From Jonesia denitrificans DSM 20603 (GTDB taxonomy: Bacteria > Actinomycetota > Actinomycetes > Actinomycetales > Cellulomonadaceae), in contig NC_013174.1 in the NCBI RefSeq assembly GCF_000024065.1, positions 124,001 to 188,000 on the forward strand: a stretch of 64,000 bases of DNA. Direction: 5' to 3'. The notes below the pieces were generated by a model. The model was given only the letters and a program-made list of their open reading frames with translations, ran no database searches and was not told where the DNA came from. A program made the position numbers and the translations under genes. Positions 8,485-16,284 of the stretch are shown in pieces (position 1 is the first letter of the stretch; every line of letters begins with the position of its first letter).

Positions 8485-9189
8485 ATGACTGCACACGCCA
8501 TCATCCTTCAGCACGTCCTCGCGGAAGACGCCGGGCTCCTCACCCCCATCCTCCACGACTACGGGTACACGGTCACCATGATCGAAACCCCCATCCACTC
8601 AGTGACCACCACCCAGGCACTCGACGCAGACCTGCTCATTGCGCTTGGCGGCCCCATCGGGGTCGAAGACCGCGATCTCCACCCCTACCTCCACGACGAA
8701 CTTGACGCCCTTGGCACCCGCATGGCTGATAACGCCCCCACCCTCGGTATCTGCTTAGGAGCGCAACTCATGGCCCACGCTCTTGGAGCTGACGTCACCT
8801 CCACTGGCCGCGCCGAGATCGGGTATGGGCCACTCACCCTCACCCCCGAAGGACACCACTCACCCCTCGCCGCCCTCGGCGACACACCCGTCCTCCACTG
8901 GCACGGCGACCAGTTCGCCATCCCCACTGGAGCCACCCGCCTCGCCGAAACCCCCGGCTACCCCAACCAAGCATTCGCCCACGGACCCAACATCCTCGCA
9001 CTCCAATTCCACCTCGAAGTCGACCCCACCACCATTGAACGGTGGATCATCTCCAACGCCAACGAACTAGCCCTCCACTCCATCCACCCCACCACCCTGC
9101 GCCGCGACGCCGCCAGCCACGGTGCGGCGCTCGCAACTGCCGGAACCCAGGTGTTCACCACCTGGTTGGACGGTTTAGTGACCCGGTAA
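8485..9189 (+). CDS. Class I glutamine amidotransferase-like protein
   Basis: A 234-residue stand-alone GATase1 domain like YfeJ and the GuaA amidotransferase half. The nucleophilic cysteine sits in LGICLGAQL, and the His and Glu of the triad are in LQFHLEVD. LIALGGPIGVED near residue 55 supports the fold. The ATG at 8485 has AAGGAT eight bases upstream. No synthase partner is adjacent, so substrate and acceptor are unknown; several family members hydrolyse gamma-glutamyl compounds. Wobble positions switch abruptly to C here compared with the G/T-rich genes upstream. Confidence 0.85.
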   Translation: MTAHAIILQHVLAEDAGLLTPILHDYGYTVTMIETPIHSVTTTQALDADLLIALGGPIGVEDRDLHPYLHDELDALGTRMADNAPTLGICLGAQLMAHALGADVTSTGRAEIGYGPLTLTPEGHHSPLAALGDTPVLHWHGDQFAIPTGATRLAETPGYPNQAFAHGPNILALQFHLEVDPTTIERWIISNANELALHSIHPTTLRRDAASHGAALATAGTQVFTTWLDGLVTR

Positions 9190-9275
9190 CGCGCATCGGC
9201 AAGCATGCGACAGAACGTCAGCAAAAACGTTCTACGAGCAGGGAATATGCACCACCACAGAAACGTTGACCCCAC

Positions 9276-10379
9276 GTGACCACAACACTTTTCACCCCAT
9301 ACACAATCCGCCAGCACACCATTGCCAACCGTTTGTGGGTTGCGCCCATGTGCCAATACTCTGCCGACGACAACGGGATGCCCACCGCCTGGCACCAGGT
9401 CCACTACGGCCAATTCGCTACCGGCGGGGCCGGCCTCATCATGGTCGAAGCAACCGCTGTCACCCCTGAGGGGCGCATCACCCCCAGCGACCTCGGCATC
9501 TGGGACGACGCGCACATCACCGCATTCACACCCATCACCCAGTTCCTCACCGACCACGGCGCCACCCCTGCGATCCAACTGGCCCACGCCGGACGCAAAG
9601 CCTCCACGTGGCCCCCCACCACAGGTAACAGCGGAACCATCCCACCCACCCAAGGTGGCTGGGAAACACTCGCCCCCTCAGCACTCCCGTTCGGCAGCGA
9701 ATCAGGGGTACCCGAAGCTGACCAGTACGCGACCCCACGGGCCATGACAGAAGACGACATCACCAGCGTCATTGCTAACTTCGTGGCCGCCGCAACCCGT
9801 GCGATCGCTGCCGGGTTTCAGGTCCTTGAAGTCCACGCAGCACACGGCTACCTGCTCCACGAATTCCTGTCCCCCCTCACCAACACCCGCACCGACCAGT
9901 GGGGTGGAGACATCACTAACCGGTCACGCCTCGCCGTGAACATTGTCGCGGCCATCCGGGAACGCCACCCTGAGGTCCCCCTTTTCGTGCGCATCTCCGC
10001 AACTGACTGGGTGGACGGCGGTTACACACTTGACGATGCGACCATCACCTCCCAGCTCCTGCGTGACGCTGGAGCTGACCTCATTGACGTGTCCACCGGA
10101 GGAAACGTCGCACGGGCACCGATCCCCGCAGCCCCCGGCTACCAAATCCCCCATGCAGAACACATCGCCCGCAACGCCAACATTGCTGTCAGCGGCGTGG
10201 GAATGATTACTGACCCTCACCAAGCTGACAGCTACATTCGCGAAGGACGAGTCGACGCGATCATGGTTGCCCGCCACATGATGCGTGACCCCCACTTCGC
10301 ACTACGTGCCGCTGACACCCTGGGACAAGACGTGCACTGGCCCGCACAATACAGTCGCGCGCAAGGGTTCCCCGCCTAG
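9276..10379 (+). CDS. namA: NADPH dehydrogenase / Old Yellow Enzyme (YqjM/NamA type)
   Basis: A 367-residue FMN enzyme that reduces activated C=C bonds with NADPH. The N-terminus NRLWVAPMCQYSA contains the cysteine that tunes FMN in the thermophilic-like/YqjM class, and QLAHAGRKAST carries the substrate-binding histidine region. HAAHGYLLHEFLSP and GVGMI are conserved barrel motifs. The GTG start at 9276 has no convincing Shine-Dalgarno but the protein begins exactly where homologues begin. It is a single gene between a GATase and a convergent lipoprotein gene. The natural substrate is unknown; a role in electrophile or oxidative stress is typical. Confidence 0.9.
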   Translation: MTTTLFTPYTIRQHTIANRLWVAPMCQYSADDNGMPTAWHQVHYGQFATGGAGLIMVEATAVTPEGRITPSDLGIWDDAHITAFTPITQFLTDHGATPAIQLAHAGRKASTWPPTTGNSGTIPPTQGGWETLAPSALPFGSESGVPEADQYATPRAMTEDDITSVIANFVAAATRAIAAGFQVLEVHAAHGYLLHEFLSPLTNTRTDQWGGDITNRSRLAVNIVAAIRERHPEVPLFVRISATDWVDGGYTLDDATITSQLLRDAGADLIDVSTGGNVARAPIPAAPGYQIPHAEHIARNANIAVSGVGMITDPHQADSYIREGRVDAIMVARHMMRDPHFALRAADTLGQDVHWPAQYSRAQGFPA

Positions 10380-10410
10380 GGGCCGGGCAGAACCTCAGTG
10401 GGCGCTCGCG

Positions 10411-10812
10411 TTACGACAGGTCAAAGGGAACTTCTGAGTGTGTTGACCCGTCCACCACTGTGCGGGCGCCCAGGTCCTTATCCAAAGGAACCGCAAGGTA
10501 GTCTTGACATGCGGGACCTACCTCAAAAATGTCAGCAGACACAGTGATGGTCACCGTGGAGTCTGACTCCACAACCTGAGCTGTGGGCTTGCCCTGGCAG
10601 GAATCCACAACCAGCCCCAGCCCGGTCTCCGTGACCTCGACGGCGTCAATGGTCACTACGCTGCGTGACGCGGCGCCTCTCTGTTCGCTCCCGTGGTCGA
10701 CATCATCACCCACCGCCCAGGGTGGGCCAGCGCACGCACACACAGTGAGTGCGAGAACCGGACCAAGACATAAACCCGTCAGGCTGCGTCGGTGCATAAC
10801 AATGCGACTCAT
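10411..10812 (-). CDS. Putative lipoprotein of unknown function
   Basis: A 133-residue predicted exported lipoprotein. A basic start (MHRR) is followed by the hydrophobic stretch SLTGLCLGPVLALTV and a lipobox-like CACAG. The mature part is small and probably beta-rich, with two further cysteines (DSCQG and GPACQDY) that could pair. I recognise no family. The start is uncertain: ATG at 10812 or 10797, neither with a good ribosome binding site. It is convergent with the Old Yellow Enzyme gene. Confidence 0.6.
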   Translation of the reverse strand: MSRIVMHRRSLTGLCLGPVLALTVCACAGPPWAVGDDVDHGSEQRGAASRSVVTIDAVEVTETGLGLVVDSCQGKPTAQVVESDSTVTITVSADIFEVGPACQDYLAVPLDKDLGARTVVDGSTHSEVPFDLS

Positions 10813-11017
10813 AGAGTCCACAGTAGCTTGCGATCCCACCACTGATCACCTGATAACCCAAAATTCATACAACATCAGACATCTCGAACGGAACGTTCAC
10901 CATGCTGAGCGACATCACCCGGGAGTTTCCTCACGCTGCCTTCACACCCGCCGATAGGGCGACAGAGACACTCCCGCACGCCATCCCGGCGCTGCCCGCA
11001 ACCCGAAGGTGAACCAC

Positions 11018-11716
11018 GTGGACGGAATCGCAGCGATCTCGCAGCGAATGATGGAAATCCAAACCCGGATCAACACCATCAGTGCGCCTCTTGCCGCACC
11101 CACGCAGGCCACCGCGACGAGCGCATCGGCCAGCGGCGTGACTGGCACAACCGCGGCGAGTGCGCTTGGTGCGCTCACCGGCGGAACTCAAGGGGCGTCG
11201 TTTGACACGCTCCTCACCCAGGCCATCACACAGGCCGGTGGTGCAACCGCGACCGGAACAACGACGCAGGTGGCGGCCCCCGCAGGGCCCGCCCCCACGT
11301 GGAACGCCCAAGGGGTCCCTGCTGACCTGGCTCGTTACGGAAACGGAAAAATCCCACGCGATGCACTCACATCCGTGGGAAATACGGGACACAAACTCTG
11401 GGCACCTGCGGGTGCATCGCTAGAGAAACTCTTAGACGCCGCCGCCCGCGATGGCGTGAACATTGGAATTACCGACTCTTACCGGCCCATCGACGTGCAA
11501 CACGATCTGGTGCGCCGCAAAGGCTTGTACTCACAAGGTGGATTAGCGGCTGCGCCAGGCACCAGCCCGCACGGGTGGGGGATCGCTGTTGACCTGAAGC
11601 TCGACTCCGCCGCCCAAGCGTGGATGCGCGAACATGGTGGCAAGTACGGGTTTGTCGAGGACACCCCGCGTGAACCGTGGCACTGGGTGTACTCGACGGG
11701 CCGGTCAGGGCGGTAA
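11018..11716 (+). CDS. M15-family (VanY-like) peptidase of the flagellar-associated type
   Basis: A 232-residue peptidoglycan D,D-/L,D-carboxypeptidase-like protein. The zinc site is complete: SPHGWGIAVDL gives His and Asp, and EPWHWVY gives the second His; TDSYRP and RKGLYSQGGLAAAPGTS are family motifs. The N-terminus (DGIAAISQRMMEIQTRIN, then an Ala/Thr linker) lacks a signal peptide and resembles M15 proteins encoded in actinobacterial flagellar clusters, where they probably open the wall for the rod. No flagellar genes are in this window. The GTG at 11018 has GAAGG eight bases upstream, so I prefer it to the GTG at 11009. Confidence 0.8.
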   Translation: MDGIAAISQRMMEIQTRINTISAPLAAPTQATATSASASGVTGTTAASALGALTGGTQGASFDTLLTQAITQAGGATATGTTTQVAAPAGPAPTWNAQGVPADLARYGNGKIPRDALTSVGNTGHKLWAPAGASLEKLLDAAARDGVNIGITDSYRPIDVQHDLVRRKGLYSQGGLAAAPGTSPHGWGIAVDLKLDSAAQAWMREHGGKYGFVEDTPREPWHWVYSTGRSGR

Positions 11717-11733
11717 ACGGGCCGGTCAGGACG

Positions 11734-12246
11734 TTAATGAGAAGCCGGGAGTGGGCAGGTCGCTTCTTTCATGACGCGTGACCACAGCGCCCACCCCAGA
11801 AGTCCGATGGCCCCCACGGCAAGGTAAGGCTGGATTGGTTCAAAAAACTGGATTGCTCCGGTGTACCCCAACGCCAACAACACCAGCTTGTTACACACTG
11901 GGCACCCCACGGCAAAGAACGTCACAAAAGCGCCTGCGGTGCCTAACTTCCCGGAACGGCCCAGGTCCTCCCCGCCGTCCTTACGCGCTACATAAGTGGC
12001 GGCCAACAAGCCAGCCAGGACACTTGTTACTACCAATACAGGCCAGGCCCACGCGGTGGGCGGGATTTCTCGGCCAAAGATCCCGGTAGGAATCATTGCG
12101 GTGGGGATCGCAATCACGAGTACGGTTGCCACTGCGGTCCCGAACGCAAACAACCAGCGGCGTGGCTGCCACGTCCGTAACTCGCCGAAGAATGTGCGCC
12201 GGGTGGTGGGGATCGCAGGTGTCGATGTGGTGGGCAGGTCGGTCAT
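11734..12246 (-). CDS. Four-helix membrane protein with CPVC motif, thioredoxin operon
   Basis: A 170-residue membrane protein with about four hydrophobic helices after a cytoplasmic N-terminus of 30 residues. Helix 3 begins AVGCPVCNKLVLLALG, putting a CxxC pair at the membrane face, the arrangement expected of a thiol/disulfide relay protein. It lies 77 bases downstream of the thioredoxin gene on the same strand, with GAGG eight bases before its ATG, so it is probably co-transcribed and may exchange electrons with thioredoxin. I do not recognise a named family. The pair is preceded by a CstR-type operator (12705-12726). Confidence 0.75.
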   Translation of the reverse strand: MTDLPTTSTPAIPTTRRTFFGELRTWQPRRWLFAFGTAVATVLVIAIPTAMIPTGIFGREIPPTAWAWPVLVVTSVLAGLLAATYVARKDGGEDLGRSGKLGTAGAFVTFFAVGCPVCNKLVLLALGYTGAIQFFEPIQPYLAVGAIGLLGWALWSRVMKEATCPLPASH

Positions 12247-12323
12247 GGATCGGCCTCGTTTGCTGGGGAGTGAGGTGCGGTAGGCGCAAGGGGGAGTAAC
12301 GCGCGTGCGTGAAGGGATGGTGT

Positions 12324-12698
12324 TTAGGAGGCGGCGTTTGCTTGCTGTTCGGCAATGTCTGCGTGGATTTTCTCCATGTCGAGTGCTTCGATCTGCTCGA
12401 TGAGAGAGTCCAATTGTTTTCCGTTGATGGCACCGGGCTCGGAGTACACAATCACGCCGTCACGGAACGCGTACAACGTGGGGATTGAGGTGATGCCAAA
12501 ACCTGCGGCGAGTTCCTGCTGTGCGTCGGTGTCGATTTTTCCGAACGTGATGTCTGGGTGTTTCTCCGACGCTTTCTCGAAAATGGGGCCGAACCTCTGG
12601 CACGGGCCGCACCAGGCAGCCCAGAAGTCGAGGAGCACAATTCCTTTGTCGGAGACGTGGTCGCGGAAGTTGTCAGCGGTGATTTCTACTGTAGCCAT
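12324..12698 (-). CDS. trxA: Thioredoxin
   Basis: A 124-residue thioredoxin with the canonical active site FWAAWCGPCQRF, the KIDTD strand and the cis-proline ITSIPT. A short Asp/Ala-rich tail (about 15 residues) extends beyond the usual end. It reduces cytoplasmic disulfides and persulfides. No spaced Shine-Dalgarno precedes the ATG; instead a good promoter ends six bases before it, so the mRNA is probably leaderless. A 22-bp perfect palindrome matching the operator of the CstR-like repressor gene at 42822-43133 lies across this promoter. Confidence 0.95.
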   Translation of the reverse strand: MATVEITADNFRDHVSDKGIVLLDFWAAWCGPCQRFGPIFEKASEKHPDITFGKIDTDAQQELAAGFGITSIPTLYAFRDGVIVYSEPGAINGKQLDSLIEQIEALDMEKIHADIAEQQANAAS

Positions 12699-12704
12699 AC
12701 CTCA

Positions 12705-12733
12705 AACATACCCCCGGGGGTATGTTAGTGCAA
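12705..12733 (-). promoter_or_regulatory. trxA promoter overlapped by a CstR/CsoR-type operator
   Basis: On the minus strand -35 TTGCAC (12728-12733) and -10 TATGTT (12705-12710) are 17 bases apart, and the ATG begins seven bases after the -10, indicating a leaderless transcript. A perfect palindrome, AACATACCCCC and its exact complement, fills 12705-12726, covering the spacer and the -10. Its core ATACCCC-NG-GGGGTAT equals that at 43225-43240. Confidence 0.8.
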
Positions 12734-12858
12734 GGGTGTGGGCATCACATCACAGAGCGCCCCCGCTCATCAATCAGGGTGGGTTGCCCACGTGCTATAA
12801 GGGGGAGGGGCCACGCCGAAGTGAACTGTTGAGCCGGGGTACCGGCGCGAACACCAGG

Positions 12859-13725
12859 TCACATCTCGATTGGTTCGATCGGGGAGACCTCATATTTTGC
12901 GGTGAGGGTGTGTCCCTGGCCGGGTTTGACGGTGATGGCGTTGTCCCCAATGTTTCCTGATTCGATGCACACAAAGCGCTCCCATTCGCCGTGACCGATG
13001 TCAGGCATGGTGGCGGCGAGATCCGGTCCTGGGTTCCACACAACCGTGGAGCGTGACCCGGTTTTTGTGATGGTGATGGTGCGGTTCGCTCCGGGGTCAG
13101 CGAGGGTCACGGGGTGCATGGAGGTGTAAATCCGGTCGATGCGCTCCCCGAAGGTGAGTGGTCCTTCTTGGGTGCCAGCGGCGCCGTCTTCGGTGAACGG
13201 CTCACCGTCGAGTCCAAAGACGCTGACGTCGGTGATGGTGGAGACAGCAAGGTAGGTGTGGAGGGCTTCTTCGAACGTGAAGTCGTTGTCTCCGGTGTTG
13301 ACGACGGTCAAGCTGATGGTGAGTGTGGTTGCGGTGAATTCGGCGGTGTGGGTGGCGTGGAAAGGGTGGGGGAAAAGTTGGATGCCGTCTGCGGCGGCTG
13401 CTTGGGTGGGGGTGAGTTCGTGGGTGACGGTGAGGTTTCCTTGTGCGTCTTCAGTGGTGGACAGGTGTGCCCATTCGCTGAGTCGTGCGAACCCGTGGGA
13501 GGGGGAGTGACTGCCGTCAGGTCCTTTGGCGAACCATGGGAAGCAGACCGGTACCCCGCCTCGAAGAGCGACGCCGGGGGTGTGGTTCGCTGCGCTGGAG
13601 ACGTACAGCAGTGGCCCAAAGCCGGGAGCGTCCCATTGGGTGACGTGTCCACCCCAGGTGCGGACGGTGAAAGTTCCGGCTGGGGTGAGGACGTTGTCGG
13701 GGCTTGTGTCATGCGCTGTCGTCAT
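12859..13725 (-). CDS. D-hexose-6-phosphate mutarotase-like protein (aldose 1-epimerase family)
   Basis: A 288-residue member of the YeaD-type mutarotases, which interconvert alpha and beta anomers of hexose 6-phosphates. Visible family features are GGVPVCFPWFA near residue 55, SHGFARLSEW, the EEALHTYLAVS strand and VVWNPG near the C-terminus; the histidines of SHGF and ALHTY and a late Glu (CIESGNI) fit the catalytic set. The ATG at 13725 lacks a strong Shine-Dalgarno; upstream in-frame sequence is not protein-like. It is a single gene. Confidence 0.88.
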   Translation of the reverse strand: MTTAHDTSPDNVLTPAGTFTVRTWGGHVTQWDAPGFGPLLYVSSAANHTPGVALRGGVPVCFPWFAKGPDGSHSPSHGFARLSEWAHLSTTEDAQGNLTVTHELTPTQAAAADGIQLFPHPFHATHTAEFTATTLTISLTVVNTGDNDFTFEEALHTYLAVSTITDVSVFGLDGEPFTEDGAAGTQEGPLTFGERIDRIYTSMHPVTLADPGANRTITITKTGSRSTVVWNPGPDLAATMPDIGHGEWERFVCIESGNIGDNAITVKPGQGHTLTAKYEVSPIEPIEM

Positions 13726-13828
13726 GGCTCTATTGGACCACTCACTGGCACAGTTCGCCTGCCAGAGGCCGCTGAACTGCGGTGATGGTCGTTTTCTGTG
13801 TGTTGTCGATGCGTTGTCAGTGCTGGTT

Positions 13829-16156
13829 TTATTGGTGTGCGGTGGGTGGGATGGCAAGGCCGGAGCGGAACAGGTGGTCAGGGTCCCACTGGTGTTTGAG
13901 TGCGGTCAACCGGGTGAGGGTGTCACCTGGGTAGGCGTCGCTGAGCCGTTCGATACGGGTGTCGGAGGAGTAGCCCGCGTACATTCCGGTGCGGTGGTGT
14001 TCCCAGGTGGCCCACGTGTTGTCATGTTCAGCAATGTCACCAGGGTAGAACCAGGTGGTGACGTGCACTGATGCGCTGCGGTGCGCGAACGCGGTGGCAT
14101 TGCTGGGGAGGTCGTTGATGGCTCCTCCGACGGACCGCAGTTCGACGCGCATGACCCCGTCATGGGTGAGCATCGCTGCGACTGCGGCGGCTGACGATGC
14201 GCTCGTTGAGGTGAGGTACCCGTTGCGGACGTGGATGGTTTGTTGCCCCGTGTGGCGTTGGTGGGTGGGCGCCATGACTTGGCTGTAGGGCATGAGGTGG
14301 GCTTGTTGTTGGAGTGGGTCTCCGAGGTTGAGGAGTCGTTCGAGGTAAATGATCGCGGTGTCTGAGTCGTCGTTAGCCCACATGGCAAATATTTGGGCGA
14401 CAACACCAACGGTGGGGGTGCGGTCGAGAAAAATGAATGTGGTGAGTTCACGGGGGGCCGCGTCCATGAGCGCGGACCAGTGTTCGATGAATGCTGCCGG
14501 GTCGCTGACAGACAGCATAAATTGAGCGAACACGACTTTGTCGACGTCAAGGGCTTGGAAGTCAATGTCGGTGACGATCCCAAAGGAGGAACCTGCACCG
14601 CGGATTGCCCACAACAAATCAGGGTGTGTTTCCGGTGTGGCGTGTACCCACTGCCCGTCTGCGGTGACGATACGTGCCGAACGGATATGGTCAACGGTCA
14701 TACCGTGTGCCCGCGCAAGATAACCTAAACCGCCACCTGTTGCGAGGCCGCCAACCCCCACATCGCCAATATTGCCGCTGGTCATAGCCCACCCTAGGGG
14801 ACCTAACCGGTCTGCGACGTCCCCCCACAAAGCACCAGTTTGGGCCCGCACCAAGCGGCTAGCGCGGTCACGAACCTTCACCGAAGCAAGGGAGGACACA
14901 TCAACAAGAATCCCACCTGTGTTTGTGGATTGACCCGCGAGCCCGTGCCCCCCAGAACGCACCGACAACGGCACATGCGCGTGCTCATGAGCAAACGACA
15001 CCGCAGCCTGCACGTCCTCTACATCCCTGGCCATGACCACCAGCCCCGGGTGTCCCTTGGCCATGTAGGTGGAGCGCACATCGTCATATCCAGCGTCACG
15101 CGGCGTCAACGCGATGTCCCGCAACCGGGCAGGGAGCGCATCATAAGAGATAGCGTCACTGAGGTCAGCATCAGGTTTTGGACCACTGGCCCGGAAATGG
15201 CCGCCGCGCCGCCCCGGAGCAACCGCCCGCACCCGCACCCCGTCGCCAGCGGCACGCGCCTGCGCCAAGTAGTCGCGGGCCTTAGGTGCCACCTCGTGCG
15301 CGAATCGTTCCAGGTCCGCCTCACTATCCGAGGCATAAATAAACGTGGACACCCCAAACTCGCGGGCAATATTGGCCACGTCACGAGCCCAACTGTCTGC
15401 GGACCCGTGGAAGACCGTGCCGCCAGTGTCACCGCCCGACCCCGCATTGAGTGTGCCGTGAATGTTCAACAGCCGGTCAATGTCGGCAGGGTTTCGGTCC
15501 GCGTCAGCCGCGGCACGGTCAATAATGGCCTGCCCCACCGCTAACTCCTGCAACGAGGACAAGTACGACAACGACGGTAACCAGCCATCAGCTTGCCGCC
15601 CAATAAGCCGCAGCATGCGCGGTTTGAGAGCGCCCACCCAAATCTTGGGTTGATGCGCAGGCGCTGGGCCACGTTTCGCCCCGTTCACCCGGTGAATCGT
15701 GCCTTGGTGGACAAAACGAGCCCGTGAGCTGGTGTCCCAGGTGTCACGGATAATGTCGATGGCTTCACCCAACCCGGTCACCGACTCCCCGGCGCTCAAT
15801 CGAGGCGCCCCCATGGCCTCGATGGCATCCCAAAAAATACCTGCCCCCAAGCCCAATTCGATGCGCCCACCACTGAGCAGATCCAACGATGCGATCTGCC
15901 GGGCCAGCCGCACCGGGTTGTTCAGCGGCAGGTTCATAACATTGCCTGCCAGGCGCACCGTTGACGTTTCAGCAGCCACATAACTGAGCAAGGTCCATGT
16001 GTCATGGAAACCAGGTTGGTAGGGGTGATCCTGAAAAGTGACCAGGTCAAACCCCACGTCTTCTGCGTGACGTGCCAGTCGCACGGGGGCTTGAGGGTCG
16101 GAAAGTGATGGCGTAATGAAAGCCCCAAAAGTGAGGGGTTTCCCATAGTCAGGCAT
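13829..16156 (-). CDS. Fusion of luciferase-like monooxygenase and berberine-bridge-type FAD oxidase
   Basis: A 775-residue two-enzyme protein. Residues 1 to about 315 are a luciferase-like flavin (FMN or F420) monooxygenase barrel (FGAFITPSLSD, TFQDHPYQPGFHDTW, ELGLGAGIFWDAIEAMG). A linker leads to an FAD-linked oxidase from about 350: VRSGGHGLAGQST gives the histidine for covalent FAD, GGLATGGGLGYLARAHG binds FAD, and WDPDHLFRSG is the berberine-bridge C-terminal motif. The second (cysteinyl) FAD attachment site is replaced by SGNIGDVG, so FAD should be singly linked. The ATG at 16156 has AAAGGA nine bases upstream. No break or frameshift is seen at the junction. Confidence 0.88.
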   Translation of the reverse strand: MPDYGKPLTFGAFITPSLSDPQAPVRLARHAEDVGFDLVTFQDHPYQPGFHDTWTLLSYVAAETSTVRLAGNVMNLPLNNPVRLARQIASLDLLSGGRIELGLGAGIFWDAIEAMGAPRLSAGESVTGLGEAIDIIRDTWDTSSRARFVHQGTIHRVNGAKRGPAPAHQPKIWVGALKPRMLRLIGRQADGWLPSLSYLSSLQELAVGQAIIDRAAADADRNPADIDRLLNIHGTLNAGSGGDTGGTVFHGSADSWARDVANIAREFGVSTFIYASDSEADLERFAHEVAPKARDYLAQARAAGDGVRVRAVAPGRRGGHFRASGPKPDADLSDAISYDALPARLRDIALTPRDAGYDDVRSTYMAKGHPGLVVMARDVEDVQAAVSFAHEHAHVPLSVRSGGHGLAGQSTNTGGILVDVSSLASVKVRDRASRLVRAQTGALWGDVADRLGPLGWAMTSGNIGDVGVGGLATGGGLGYLARAHGMTVDHIRSARIVTADGQWVHATPETHPDLLWAIRGAGSSFGIVTDIDFQALDVDKVVFAQFMLSVSDPAAFIEHWSALMDAAPRELTTFIFLDRTPTVGVVAQIFAMWANDDSDTAIIYLERLLNLGDPLQQQAHLMPYSQVMAPTHQRHTGQQTIHVRNGYLTSTSASSAAAVAAMLTHDGVMRVELRSVGGAINDLPSNATAFAHRSASVHVTTWFYPGDIAEHDNTWATWEHHRTGMYAGYSSDTRIERLSDAYPGDTLTRLTALKHQWDPDHLFRSGLAIPPTAHQ

Positions 16157-16284
16157 GGCGGGCTGTCCTTTGTGAGGGTTCACTTCTCACCCTACGCCCG
16201 ACCCCAGCGAACGCACGAGAACCAGTCGGGGGTTGACGTAAGAAAAGTGTGTGGTGTGGGAAACGTAACGGTGGGTGCCCGCAG

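Noticed and set aside
10880-10895. GGAACGTTC resembling the LacI operator core
   Set aside because: The flanks do not continue the TGGAACGTTCCA palindrome and no LacI gene or related transport gene is adjacent.
10931-10957. Possible sigma-28 promoter (GCCGATAG) before the M15 peptidase gene
   Set aside because: The -35 position reads TCAC rather than TAAA, so I did not list it as a feature; mentioned only as a hint.
13114-13785. Long plus-strand frame opposite the mutarotase gene
   Set aside because: Product is Gly/Val/Glu-rich with no recognisable domain, and the minus-strand gene has clear family motifs.
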